Source: Sulfurimonas sp. (GTDB taxonomy: Bacteria; Campylobacterota; Campylobacteria; Campylobacterales; Sulfurimonadaceae). Taken from it: a stretch of 32,309 nucleotides of DNA. The DNA lies in assembly GCA_021648285.1 (NCBI GenBank), contig JAKITC010000020.1, positions 1 through 32,309 on the forward strand, written 5' to 3'. This document shows positions 7,942 to 16,268 of this stretch, in pieces. Under the pieces are notes generated by a model, which saw only the letters and a list, made by a program, of their open reading frames with translations, had not been told where the DNA came from and made no database searches. Position 1 is the first letter of the stretch. Each line of letters begins with the position of its first letter. The position numbers and the translations under genes are program-made.

Positions 7942-9651
7942 TTACTCTTCAAACTGTCCCGCCAATCTTTTATAAACTTCTGAACTCTCTAAAAGTTCAC
8001 TATGATTACCACTCGCTACAATTTTACCTTTTTGCATAACTAATATTTTATCAGCATGCTCTATCGTACTTAATCTATGTGCGATTGTTATAGTGATTTT
8101 ATCTTTCGTATACTTATCAAGAGCTTCATGTATTCTTTTCTCACTCTCATTATCAAGTGCTGATGTTGCTTCATCAAAAAGAATAAGAGAAGAGTGTTTA
8201 TAAATTGCCCTGGCAATCGCAACTCTCTGTCTTTGACCACCGGATAGATTTGCTCCGAACTCTTCCATTCTTGTATAAATACCATTTTCAAGGGAGTCTA
8301 CAAAATCAGTGGCATCTGCAAGTCTCAAGGCTTCGTTTACTTTATCTTCATCTATCTCTTGTCCATAAGCAACATTTGCAGCTAAAGTATCTTGAAATAT
8401 ATAAATTCGCTGTGATACTAAAGAGATATGGTGCTTTAATGAATTTTGAGTAAATTCCTTAATATTGGTGTTATTTACTAAAACTTCACCGCTGTCCGGG
8501 TCATAAAAACGAAGAAGCATATTAATAAATGTACTTTTCCCACCTCCACTATCTCCAACAAGAGCTATGTTTTCACCCTGTTTTATTTTTAAACTTATAT
8601 CATCAAGTGCATATAAATCTTCATATTTAAGCTTCACATTTTTGAACTCTACATGTACAATGTCTTCGTTAAGAATTTTCTCTCCGTCAACTACTCTGCT
8701 TTGAGTATCTAAAATTTCAAATACTCTTTCACTCGCGGCTATTGCATCTTGAATTTTTGAATATATTGATCCTATTCTGCGTATGGGTTGAAACACAAGA
8801 CCAACAGCTGTTAAAAAAGCTGTAAACTCTCCAACAGTCATATTTCCATTGTAAACTTCTTTCGCTCCAATAAATATAACTGCTGCAAGCCCTATTGCTC
8901 CAATTAGTTCCATCATTGGAGAAACAACATCTCCCACATAGACTGATTTCATTGTTATCTTAAAAAACTGCCAATTCTGGATATTAAAACGCCCCATCTC
9001 AAACTTTTCAGTCGCATTTGCTTTTATAATTTCACTATTATTAAAAAGCTCTGTAAGTCTGCTAACTACATCTGCATTTTTTTCTTGTGACCTGTGAGAA
9101 TATTTTTTCAGTTTTTTCGCTATTAAAATCAATGGATAAATAGCAATTGGTAAAACCACCAAAGAATAAAATGCCAACATTGAGTTTAAGTATATGATAT
9201 AACCTATTAGGGTAATTACTGTCAGCGTCTCACGGAAAAGTTCCGGTAACATATTTGACACAAAATAGCGAATTCTCTCTATATCATTTGTAATCCTTGA
9301 TATTAGTTCACCACTTCTATTTATGTATAAAAAAGCCATATCAAGATTTATAATTTTTTCCAAAAGTGTTGCTCTGAGTCTAGTTATTATATGTAAACCT
9401 ATGTATTTCATAAACACTGATTGAACATATCTGCCAACAGATTTAAAAAAATATATACCTATCAATCCAAGGGGAATAAGATACAGCATCTCTGCTTTTC
9501 TTTGGATAAACATCTCATCCATCAAAGGTTTCATAATATGTGCTGTAGCAGCTGTTGCACTGACAGTAAAAAGTATACCGATTAATACGAAAAAATATTG
9601 TAATTTATAATCTTTTATATATGGAAAGTAGCGTTTTAAAGTTTTTTTCAA
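7942..9651 (-). CDS. MsbA-like ABC exporter (fused membrane and ATPase domains)
   Basis: Half-transporter of 569 residues that should dimerise in the inner membrane and flip a lipid-linked substrate. The first 300 residues contain several hydrophobic segments (for example 20-40, 57-75 and 140-180). The ATPase domain has Walker A GDSGGGKST (366-374), signature LSGGQRQR (469-476), Walker B LILFDEATSALD (489-500) and the H-loop TIAHRLST. The likely substrate is lipid A core (MsbA) or a lipid-linked glycan (PglK/WlaB type); position between an LPS cluster and a sugar operon does not settle which. The start is TTG with a GAAAGAG ribosome site about nine bases upstream, as no ATG lies in frame nearby. 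It is the first gene of the minus-strand operon and is divergent from the LPS genes. Confidence 0.88.
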   Translation of the reverse strand: MKKTLKRYFPYIKDYKLQYFFVLIGILFTVSATAATAHIMKPLMDEMFIQRKAEMLYLIPLGLIGIYFFKSVGRYVQSVFMKYIGLHIITRLRATLLEKIINLDMAFLYINRSGELISRITNDIERIRYFVSNMLPELFRETLTVITLIGYIIYLNSMLAFYSLVVLPIAIYPLILIAKKLKKYSHRSQEKNADVVSRLTELFNNSEIIKANATEKFEMGRFNIQNWQFFKITMKSVYVGDVVSPMMELIGAIGLAAVIFIGAKEVYNGNMTVGEFTAFLTAVGLVFQPIRRIGSIYSKIQDAIAASERVFEILDTQSRVVDGEKILNEDIVHVEFKNVKLKYEDLYALDDISLKIKQGENIALVGDSGGGKSTFINMLLRFYDPDSGEVLVNNTNIKEFTQNSLKHHISLVSQRIYIFQDTLAANVAYGQEIDEDKVNEALRLADATDFVDSLENGIYTRMEEFGANLSGGQRQRVAIARAIYKHSSLILFDEATSALDNESEKRIHEALDKYTKDKITITIAHRLSTIEHADKILVMQKGKIVASGNHSELLESSEVYKRLAGQFEE

Positions 9652-9684
9652 TATAACTCTTTCAAAATTCTTAATTTAGTCTGT

Positions 9685-9690
9685 ATTCTA
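9685..9690 (-). promoter_or_regulatory. Putative -10 element for the msbA-leg operon
   Basis: TAGAAT read on the minus strand, about 33 bases upstream of the TTG start of the ABC exporter, in the 103-base divergent intergenic region. No convincing -35 hexamer is visible, which is usual for this phylum. Pattern-based call only. Confidence 0.4.
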
Positions 9691-9742
9691 TCTAAAAAAT
9701 AAAAACATCTTGGAAATTATCTCATATTCAATATTTTTAATG

Positions 9743-9748
9743 TAGAAT
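9743..9748 (+). promoter_or_regulatory. Putative -10 element directly upstream of the GT4 gene
   Basis: TAGAAT on the plus strand ends six bases before the ATG at 9755. Transcription would begin at or next to the start codon, giving a leaderless or nearly leaderless mRNA. No Shine-Dalgarno sequence is seen before that ATG, which fits. A promoter further upstream remains possible. Confidence 0.35.
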
Positions 9749-9754
9749 GCACAT

Positions 9755-10840
9755 ATGAAAACTAAGAATATATTAGAATTTTGTCTTTCTCACGGCATAG
9801 GTGGTCTTGAACTTTGTGTTGTTGATAACTTTAAATATTTTCAAACCAAAACACGCTGTAGTATCATGGTAGCCCCTGATACGAAACTTGATAAACTTGT
9901 TAAGAACGACAATAAATTCACCCTCAAACGAAATAAATTATTTCCATTCTTGCCTGCGATAAAACTTGCAAAATTCATAGATGAAAACGATATAGACCTA
10001 GTCCATTTTCACTGGGGAAAAGACATAATCACTGTTATTTTAGCAAAAATTTTAACTAAAAAGAAGCCGAAAATATTGCACTCCAGACACATGAATATGA
10101 CAAGATTTAAAGACGACATGTATCATAGATGGCTATATAAAAATATAGATATACTGCATGCAGTCACACTTCAAGTAAAAGAACAACTTGAGAAGTTCAT
10201 CCCTGACAGAATTAGACCTCCAATAGAGATGGTATATCTGGGAGTACAAGAGGGAAAAATCGATGATGCCAAAGTTGAAAACCTAAAATCTAAATATAAA
10301 ATCAATGATGAGTTTGTTGTAGGTATGGTTGGTAGAATTGAACATGAAAAAGGACAATATATACTTATCGATGCCATTAAAAAATTAGAAAATTTAAATA
10401 TAAAAGCATTGATTATTGGTCATACAATGGATGAGAAGTACCTGGGTGAACTAAAAGATAAAGTCAAAGAACTAAACCTTACTGACAAAGTTATCTTTAC
10501 CGGTTTTACCAAAGAGGTAAATGAGCATATGAGGGCATGTGATACAATTGTATTGGCTACTAAAAAAGAGACTTTCGGGCTAGTGGTAATTGAAGCAATG
10601 GTCAATAAGGTATGTGTTGTTGCAACTAACAACGGTGGTCCATTGGAAATTATTGACAATAAAGAGAATGGTCTTTTTTTCGATAGAAGCAGTGATGATC
10701 TAGCTTCAAAAATAAAATTTCTCTACAATAATAAAGACGAAAAAGAATCTTTGGCCGAGGCTGGGTATGAAAAAGCAAAAATCATTTTTGACCATGAGAA
10801 ACAACTCAAAAAACTGTATGATATTATAGATAAATGCTGA
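9755..10840 (+). CDS. GT4-family glycosyltransferase (LPS core/outer core)
   Basis: Cytoplasmic retaining glycosyltransferase of the GT-B fold, 361 residues. Near the N-terminus is the glycine loop HGIGGLEL (13-20). The C-terminal donor-binding half has MVGRIEHEKG (191-200) and the E-x7-E motif KETFGLVVIEAM (271-282, Glu272 and Glu280). The donor and acceptor sugars cannot be told from sequence. It is the first gene of the plus-strand LPS string and ends seven bases before waaC, so it probably extends the heptose region. Its start is supported by the N-terminal fold beginning at once, although no ribosome site is evident. Confidence 0.85.
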   Translation: MKTKNILEFCLSHGIGGLELCVVDNFKYFQTKTRCSIMVAPDTKLDKLVKNDNKFTLKRNKLFPFLPAIKLAKFIDENDIDLVHFHWGKDIITVILAKILTKKKPKILHSRHMNMTRFKDDMYHRWLYKNIDILHAVTLQVKEQLEKFIPDRIRPPIEMVYLGVQEGKIDDAKVENLKSKYKINDEFVVGMVGRIEHEKGQYILIDAIKKLENLNIKALIIGHTMDEKYLGELKDKVKELNLTDKVIFTGFTKEVNEHMRACDTIVLATKKETFGLVVIEAMVNKVCVVATNNGGPLEIIDNKENGLFFDRSSDDLASKIKFLYNNKDEKESLAEAGYEKAKIIFDHEKQLKKLYDIIDKC

Positions 10841-10847
10841 AATTATT

Positions 10848-11837
10848 ATGAAAATATGCATAGTAAAACTATCAGCCATGGGAGATATTATCCACGCAAT
10901 GGTAGCCCTTGAATTTATAAAAAAAGAGATTCCAAAAGCTCAAATAGACTGGATAGTTGAGAGTGGCTTTAAAGGTATTCTAGAGAACAATCCACATATA
11001 GATAACATCTTACCAATAAACCTAAAATCTATAAAAAAGAAAAAAAGCGAAATATTTAATCAATATAAAATATTGAAAACTTACTCAAAAAACAGTTATG
11101 ACATTGTTATTGATGCCCAAGGACTGCTAAAGTCTGCAATAGTATCTAGAATCATAGGTGCAAAGGTCATTGCAGGTTTTGATAAAGACTCAATTCGTGA
11201 GGGTATAGCATCTATTTTTTATAACAAAAAAGTTCATATTCCATATGATGCAAATACTATAGACAGAAATGCAACAGTTATTTGTGAACCACTTGGCATA
11301 GAAGCTACAAGTGAAAAAATAATAAATAAAGAAAAGTTTTTATTTTCTAATTCACATGTAGAAAATCTGCCAGAAACCTTTAACTTGTTTGTAATAGGCT
11401 CAACATGGGAGAGCAGAAACTACCCAAAAGAGAGATTCGTTGAAATTGCAAATGAGTTAAAAATAGAAACTTTTATAATTTGGGGCAGCGAAGAAGAACA
11501 TCAAAAGGCACTTTGGATGCAAGAGCAATCAAAGTTTTTACATGTATTGCCTCGAGGCTCCTTAAATGATTTAAAATATGTCATCTCAAAATCTAATTTA
11601 CTTATTGGAAACGATACCGGTCCAACTCATATGGCATGGGGATTAAATATACCATCAATAACTATTTTTGGACCGACTCCTACAAATCGTGTCTACGTAA
11701 CACCAATAAACAAAGTTGTTAAATCAAACACTGTAATTAACCACTATAAACTAAATAAAAATGACTTTTCAATCTGTGAAATCAAGGTAAATGAAATCAA
11801 AAATCTAGCAAATAAGCTTAATAAATCTGCTTATTAA
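10848..11837 (+). CDS. waaC: Lipopolysaccharide heptosyltransferase I (GT9)
   Basis: Adds the first L-glycero-D-manno-heptose from ADP-heptose onto Kdo of the lipid A-Kdo acceptor at the inner membrane. The N-terminal motif KLSAMGDIIHAMVALEF (7-23, Asp13) and the donor motif GNDTGPTHMAWGLN (254-267) are characteristic, as is VIDAQGLLKS (87-96). The length, 329 residues, is typical. Heptosyltransferase I is preferred over II because of SAMGDIIH and the VIDAQGLLKSA block; the better WaaF match lies at 20542. It follows the GT4 gene after seven bases. A terminator hairpin overlaps its last codons. Confidence 0.88.
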   Translation: MKICIVKLSAMGDIIHAMVALEFIKKEIPKAQIDWIVESGFKGILENNPHIDNILPINLKSIKKKKSEIFNQYKILKTYSKNSYDIVIDAQGLLKSAIVSRIIGAKVIAGFDKDSIREGIASIFYNKKVHIPYDANTIDRNATVICEPLGIEATSEKIINKEKFLFSNSHVENLPETFNLFVIGSTWESRNYPKERFVEIANELKIETFIIWGSEEEHQKALWMQEQSKFLHVLPRGSLNDLKYVISKSNLLIGNDTGPTHMAWGLNIPSITIFGPTPTNRVYVTPINKVVKSNTVINHYKLNKNDFSICEIKVNEIKNLANKLNKSAY

Positions 11838-11846
11838 GCAATTTTT
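11816..11846 (+). terminator. Rho-independent terminator overlapping the end of waaC
   Basis: Perfect nine-base arms GCTTAATAA (11816-11824) and TTATTAAGC (11831-11839) with a six-base loop, followed by AA and five Ts. The stem is AT-rich and contains the waaC stop codon at 11835-11837. It separates the first two LPS genes from the GT4 gene at 11914, which has an AT-rich 76-base leader of its own. Confidence 0.6.
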
Positions 11847-11913
11847 CGATAAAATCCACAAAATTTATATTATAAAAAATCAAAACACTTTAATCAAGGT
11901 CACATTATAAACT

Positions 11914-13008
11914 ATGAATATTTTAGTACTTACATCATCAAATGATTCATTTAATAGTGTTAGACCTGAGTTAGAGATTTATATCTCTTTGGCTAAAGCA
12001 GGTCACAATATCACTATGATGACAGAAGAAGATAGTGCATACGCATCTAGACTTACTGAGCACGGCATTGATATTATTAATACTACACACAAAAAGAAGA
12101 TTAGCCTGACAATCATTAAAAAAATCAAAGAAATCATCAAAGAAAAAGATATTCAGATTATTTATGCGACTGGCTCAAGAAGTATCCCAAATGCTGTTTT
12201 TGCTTCTATTGGTACAGAGGTAAAACTTGTAGCATATCGCGGTACTACAGGAGGGATGTATAGACATGATCCAAGCTCTTACCTCTCTATTCTCAATCCA
12301 AGAATTGATGGTGTAGTTTGCGTATCACAAGCAGTCAATAATCATGTCTCAAAACAAGTATTTGGTAAGTCTAAAAAAATTGTAACAATCCACAAAGGGC
12401 ATAACCTTTCATGGTATAACCAAACTCCTTTAGATCTAAAGGAGTTTGGCACAAACAAAGATAACTTTAATATTGCATGTGTTGCAAATGCCAGACCGCA
12501 CAAAGGTCTAATATATTTAATAAAAACAGCCAAAGAACTAGCTGATATAAAAGAGTTACACATTCTTTTAATTGGAAACAATATCTCCCAGGAACCTTAT
12601 CTGTCTGAAATTGAAGAGAGTGGCATGAAAGAGAGAATACATGTAACTGGTTTTCGCAGCGATGTTCCACAAATAATAGCTGCCTGTGATATTTTAGTAC
12701 ACCCATCAATCAGAAAAGAGGGTTTACCTCGTGTTATCTTGGAATCACTCGCTGGTGGCACTCCTGTTATCGCTTCAACGATTGAAGGAAGTATGGAGAT
12801 AATTGATGATGGATTTAATGGATATATTGCTCCTATAAAAGATTATAAATGCATAGCCGATAGAGTAAAAGAACTTTACAACTCACCTGAGATATTAAAA
12901 CAACTCTCAGATAATTGTAAATATACTATCGAGAATAAGATGTCACATAAAATTACAGCTGAAAAGTATATTGAATATTTTGAATCGTTACTTAGGAAAC
13001 CACAATGA
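11914..13008 (+). CDS. GT4-family glycosyltransferase
   Basis: Retaining GT-B glycosyltransferase, 364 residues. The C-terminal donor domain begins near residue 185 with NIACVANARPHKGL and has the E-x7-E motif KEGLPRVILESLAGG (268-282, Glu269 and Glu277), then STIEGSMEIIDDG. The N-terminal half has YRGTTGGMYRHDP (109-120), seen in a subset of LPS and capsule transferases. The sugar transferred is not deducible. A 76-base gap after the waaC terminator suggests a separate promoter. The ATGA overlap with the O-antigen-ligase-like gene suggests coupled translation and a shared role in finishing the outer core. Confidence 0.85.
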   Translation: MNILVLTSSNDSFNSVRPELEIYISLAKAGHNITMMTEEDSAYASRLTEHGIDIINTTHKKKISLTIIKKIKEIIKEKDIQIIYATGSRSIPNAVFASIGTEVKLVAYRGTTGGMYRHDPSSYLSILNPRIDGVVCVSQAVNNHVSKQVFGKSKKIVTIHKGHNLSWYNQTPLDLKEFGTNKDNFNIACVANARPHKGLIYLIKTAKELADIKELHILLIGNNISQEPYLSEIEESGMKERIHVTGFRSDVPQIIAACDILVHPSIRKEGLPRVILESLAGGTPVIASTIEGSMEIIDDGFNGYIAPIKDYKCIADRVKELYNSPEILKQLSDNCKYTIENKMSHKITAEKYIEYFESLLRKPQ

Positions 13009-14213
13009 TTAAATTTAAAGATATAACTCTAAACAGCTATATAAACTATCTGTTTGTATTATACGCTTTCTTGGTTCCTTTATCTAGAGGTGCTATAACA
13101 ATACTAACGGCACTGCTATTTATACTTTGGTTGTTTACAGACAACTTTAAAGAGAAAATAATTTTTTTAAAATCAAACAGAGTAGCTATTTACTTACTGG
13201 CTTTTGTTGCGCTTAGTTTATTATCTCTGTTTTGGACAGATAATGTAAGCAGTGGCCTGTATTATGTCAGAAAGTACTGGTATTTTTTACCAATATTTGT
13301 AATAGCAACAGCTGTAGAAAAAAGATTCATATATTATGGCATCTCAGCATTTTTGCTAGGTATGCTGGCAAGTGAGATCATCTCATATGGAATAGTTTTT
13401 GAGCTGTGGACAACAAGACACAGTAGTCCAACTAACCCATCTCCTTTTATGAGTCGTGTTCAATATTCCATGCTCTTAGCGTTTACCTCTCTAATTATTT
13501 TAAATAGACTATTTTATGAAACCAACCTAAGATGGAAGATAATTTATTTTTTATATTTTTTAACTGCTACGTCAAACCTATTTTTAAATGGAGGCAGGAC
13601 TGGACAAGTTGCATTTATTCTCTCAATATTTATTGTTGGTTTTTTAAATATTAAACATAAAGCTATAGCCTTTTTTAGCATGCTAATACTTATTGCAGCT
13701 ATATTATTTACAGCATACCAAGTTAGTCCCGTATTTAAACAAAGGGTACAAGCTTCTATATCAGAAACTAAAAATATTAATACTAATGACAAATATTCTG
13801 GTTCTCTTGGACAAAGAGTTGCCGTTTGGATTATAGGTAGTGAAATATTTATGGACAACCCTCTTTTAGGAATAGGTGTCTCATGTGAGATGAATGTGAT
13901 GGATGATTATATTACAAAAAATCACACAGATATGGAATCTATAAGAGTGATGCCAAGCTTTCACAGCAACTACATACAACCACTAGCACAACTTGGGATA
14001 ATCGGGCTATTTTTATACTTAATGATTTTTTACAGCCTGTTAACACTTAAAATCAAAGACAAGCAGTATTTCAATATGGTGATTATTTTTGTTATAGTAT
14101 ATTCAATATCAAGCGTGAATGAAACTATGTTCCATTCACAATTCGGAGAGGCATTTCTAGCTCTTTTTGTAGGTATTTTCATAGCTAAATCAAGGTTAGA
14201 GCATGAAACTTGA
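13005..14213 (+). CDS. waaL: O-antigen ligase-like membrane protein (WaaL/Wzy family)
   Basis: Polytopic inner-membrane protein of 402 residues with about ten to twelve hydrophobic segments. The large periplasmic stretch between about residues 245 and 315 has the features of the O-antigen ligase family (Wzy_C): a conserved LGQRVAVW-x-IG element, then NPLLGIGVSCE and a His-containing FHSNYIQPLAQLGIIGL block. Family enzymes either join O-antigen to lipid A core (WaaL) or polymerise repeats (Wzy). The location among core transferases and beside a kinase favours WaaL, but the two cannot be separated reliably by sequence. It overlaps both neighbours (ATGA at the start, 11 bases at the end). Confidence 0.78.
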   Translation: MIKFKDITLNSYINYLFVLYAFLVPLSRGAITILTALLFILWLFTDNFKEKIIFLKSNRVAIYLLAFVALSLLSLFWTDNVSSGLYYVRKYWYFLPIFVIATAVEKRFIYYGISAFLLGMLASEIISYGIVFELWTTRHSSPTNPSPFMSRVQYSMLLAFTSLIILNRLFYETNLRWKIIYFLYFLTATSNLFLNGGRTGQVAFILSIFIVGFLNIKHKAIAFFSMLILIAAILFTAYQVSPVFKQRVQASISETKNINTNDKYSGSLGQRVAVWIIGSEIFMDNPLLGIGVSCEMNVMDDYITKNHTDMESIRVMPSFHSNYIQPLAQLGIIGLFLYLMIFYSLLTLKIKDKQYFNMVIIFVIVYSISSVNETMFHSQFGEAFLALFVGIFIAKSRLEHET

Positions 14214-14937
14214 TTTACTTGATAAGAGCTATAGTAGTCTTTTAAAAAACATTAGAACATACTTTGATAATTCAAATAGTTCGATCCATAAAGCAAGAAA
14301 TGAAATAAAAATAATAAATTTTAAAGATGAAAAGCTTGTAGTCAAATCTTTTAAAGTTCCAAATATAATCAATAAAATTGTTTATACATTTTTCAAGCAA
14401 TCAAAAACAGAAAAGTCTTACGCAAATAGTATTAAAATAATTGATTTTGTGCCTAAACCTATAGGATTTATAGAGTTTAAAAAAAATGGCTTAATTAATG
14501 ACAGTTACTTTGTTAGTGAGAACTTTGACTATAGTTTTACTATACGTGAGCCTCTGCTTGACAAAAACTTTACAGATAAAGAAAATATTTTTAAATCATT
14601 TGCAAAATTTACTTTTGAACTTCATAAAAACAATATTTTTCATCTAGACTACTCTCCAGGAAATATACTAATAAAAAAAGAAGAGGATGGCTATATATTT
14701 AAAATAGTTGACATAAACAGAATGCAGTTTCATAATCTTGGTTTAGAAGACAGGCTTAGGAACTTTTCAAAACTTTGGGCTAAAGATGATGATTTATCAA
14801 CTATAATTCAAGAGTACTCCAAACTTATAAACAGTGATGAAAAAAAATGTATTGATATTGCGCTAAAATACTCTCAAGCACATAAAGATAGAAAAAACAG
14901 AAAAAAGAGGTTAAGAGGTTTTGAGGTTGTTGACTAA
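14203..14937 (+). CDS. LPS core kinase-like protein (InaA/KdkA/WaaP-type fold)
   Basis: Small protein-kinase-like enzyme of 244 residues. The catalytic loop HLDYSPGNIL (147-156; His147, Asp149, Asn154) and the metal-binding Asp in FKIVDINRMQF (Asp170) are present, with a possible ATP-contacting Lys48 in LVVKSF. This arrangement matches lipopolysaccharide kinases that phosphorylate Kdo or heptose of the inner core. Which position is phosphorylated is not predictable. The gene starts inside the end of the ligase gene and its stop overlaps the next ATG (TAATG), so it belongs to the LPS operon. The N-terminal lobe is short and diverged, so a homology search would probably give only a weak family match. 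Confidence 0.75.
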   Translation: MKLDLLDKSYSSLLKNIRTYFDNSNSSIHKARNEIKIINFKDEKLVVKSFKVPNIINKIVYTFFKQSKTEKSYANSIKIIDFVPKPIGFIEFKKNGLINDSYFVSENFDYSFTIREPLLDKNFTDKENIFKSFAKFTFELHKNNIFHLDYSPGNILIKKEEDGYIFKIVDINRMQFHNLGLEDRLRNFSKLWAKDDDLSTIIQEYSKLINSDEKKCIDIALKYSQAHKDRKNRKKRLRGFEVVD

Positions 14938-15692
14938 TGAATAATATAAAAAATATCTCTTGTGTAATAATTGTAAAAGATGCTGTTTCTACAATTAAAA
15001 AAACTTTAGATTCACTGCTCGCATTTGATGATGTAGTTGTGTTTGACAATGGTTCAACAGATGGCACTCTAGAGGCTGTGAAAAAATATACAAATGTCAA
15101 TTTAATCCAAGGTGATTTTTCAGGCTTTGGTCCTACAAAAAACAGAGCTGTTAGTTTTGCTAAAAATGATTGGATATTATCGCTAGATGCAGATGAAGTA
15201 CTTTCAGAGGAGTTTATAACTAACCTTACAAATATTAATATAGATAAAAACAGTATATACACAATTCTCAGAGAAAACTACTACAAAAGTACACATGTCA
15301 AACACTGCTGGGGAAATGACAATATAGTTAGAGTTTTTAACCGTACTAAAACACACTTTACAGACAAAAAAGTACATGAGAAAGTGATAGATAAAGGCTT
15401 AAATACTATTGCTATTAACGGTACAGTTGAGCACTATCCATACTCCACAATTACAGACTTTATTATAAAACTGGATCGTTACTCTACCATCTTTGCAAAT
15501 GATAATGTTGGTAAAAAAAGTTCTTCACCTCTTAAAGCCATTTTGAATGGTATTTTTTCTTTTATAAAAACTTACTTTTTAAAATGTGGTTTTTTAGACG
15601 GATACGCAGGTTTAGTTATCGCATTTTCTCATATGGCAACAAATTTTTACAAATATATAAAACTTTATGAATTAAATAAAGAGTTAAAATAA
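14937..15692 (+). CDS. GT2-family glycosyltransferase, WaaE/LgtF-like
   Basis: Inverting GT-A glycosyltransferase, 251 residues, acting at the cytoplasmic membrane face. CVIIVKDAVSTIKKTLDSL (9-27) starts the nucleotide-binding fold, followed by VVFDNGSTDGT (34-44) and the metal-binding DADE (84-87) in WILSLDADEVL. GPTKNRAV and the later VRVFNRTKTHFTDKKVHE resemble WaaE/KdtX, which adds beta-1,4-glucose to heptose I, and the first domain of Campylobacter LgtF. A glucosyl role on the heptose region is therefore likely but inferred. The start overlaps the kinase stop, and 18 bases separate it from the acyltransferase gene. Confidence 0.85.
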   Translation: MNNIKNISCVIIVKDAVSTIKKTLDSLLAFDDVVVFDNGSTDGTLEAVKKYTNVNLIQGDFSGFGPTKNRAVSFAKNDWILSLDADEVLSEEFITNLTNINIDKNSIYTILRENYYKSTHVKHCWGNDNIVRVFNRTKTHFTDKKVHEKVIDKGLNTIAINGTVEHYPYSTITDFIIKLDRYSTIFANDNVGKKSSSPLKAILNGIFSFIKTYFLKCGFLDGYAGLVIAFSHMATNFYKYIKLYELNKELK

Positions 15693-15710
15693 AGCTTTGG
15701 GAGTAAGAAT

Positions 15711-16268
15711 ATGAATCCTTTTACAATGATGCAGAAGCTTCAAAATAAAATCAAAGTTAAAGGTTTTAATAATAGAGTATTACTAGATAATAAAAAATCT
15801 TTAAAAATTAAAAATACAAAAATACTTATTAAAGGCACAAACAACACTTTACATATAGGAAATAACGTAAATATAAGAGACTCTTTTATCGAAATTGTTG
15901 GTGATAACTGTAACATAACGATTGGTCAAAACTCTATAATTGGACGCGACTGCTATCTGTCTGCAAAAGAAACTAATATCGAATTAAATATAGGTGATAA
16001 TTGTATGCTTTCAAGGAGTGCAAAACTTATGACATCTGATGGTCACCCAATATATCAAAATAGTGAAATTATAAACCAGGCAAAAAATATTACGATTAAT
16101 AATAATGTTTGGATAGCAGATAATGTGACAATACTAAAAGGAGTTGAAATTGGTAGTAACTCAGTTGTTGGTATTGACTCAGTATTAACAAAATCAATAC
16201 CGCAACACTCAATAGCCGCCGGAAATCCAGCTAAAGTAATTAAACAAGGTATTAAGTGGAAACACTAA
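15711..16268 (+). CDS. Hexapeptide-repeat acyl/acetyltransferase (LbH, maltose O-acetyltransferase-like)
   Basis: Left-handed beta-helix transferase of 185 residues, expected to be a trimer that O-acetylates a sugar with acetyl-CoA. Hexapeptide-like repeats run from about residue 40 to 165 (for example IGNNVNIRDSFIEI and IGDNCMLSRSAKL). The DGHPI motif carries the probable catalytic His, and the end IPQHSIAAGNPAKVIKQGI is typical of the NodL/WbbJ type. The ribosome site GGGAG is placed well before the ATG. It abuts the convergent GT9 gene with no spacer and no terminator that I can see. The substrate is presumably a core or O-chain sugar. Confidence 0.8.
   Translation: MNPFTMMQKLQNKIKVKGFNNRVLLDNKKSLKIKNTKILIKGTNNTLHIGNNVNIRDSFIEIVGDNCNITIGQNSIIGRDCYLSAKETNIELNIGDNCMLSRSAKLMTSDGHPIYQNSEIINQAKNITINNNVWIADNVTILKGVEIGSNSVVGIDSVLTKSIPQHSIAAGNPAKVIKQGIKWKH

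Noticed and set aside
8205..8453. Reading frames within the ABC exporter gene, on both strands
   Set aside because: They lie over the conserved ATPase motifs of the exporter and show no family features of their own.
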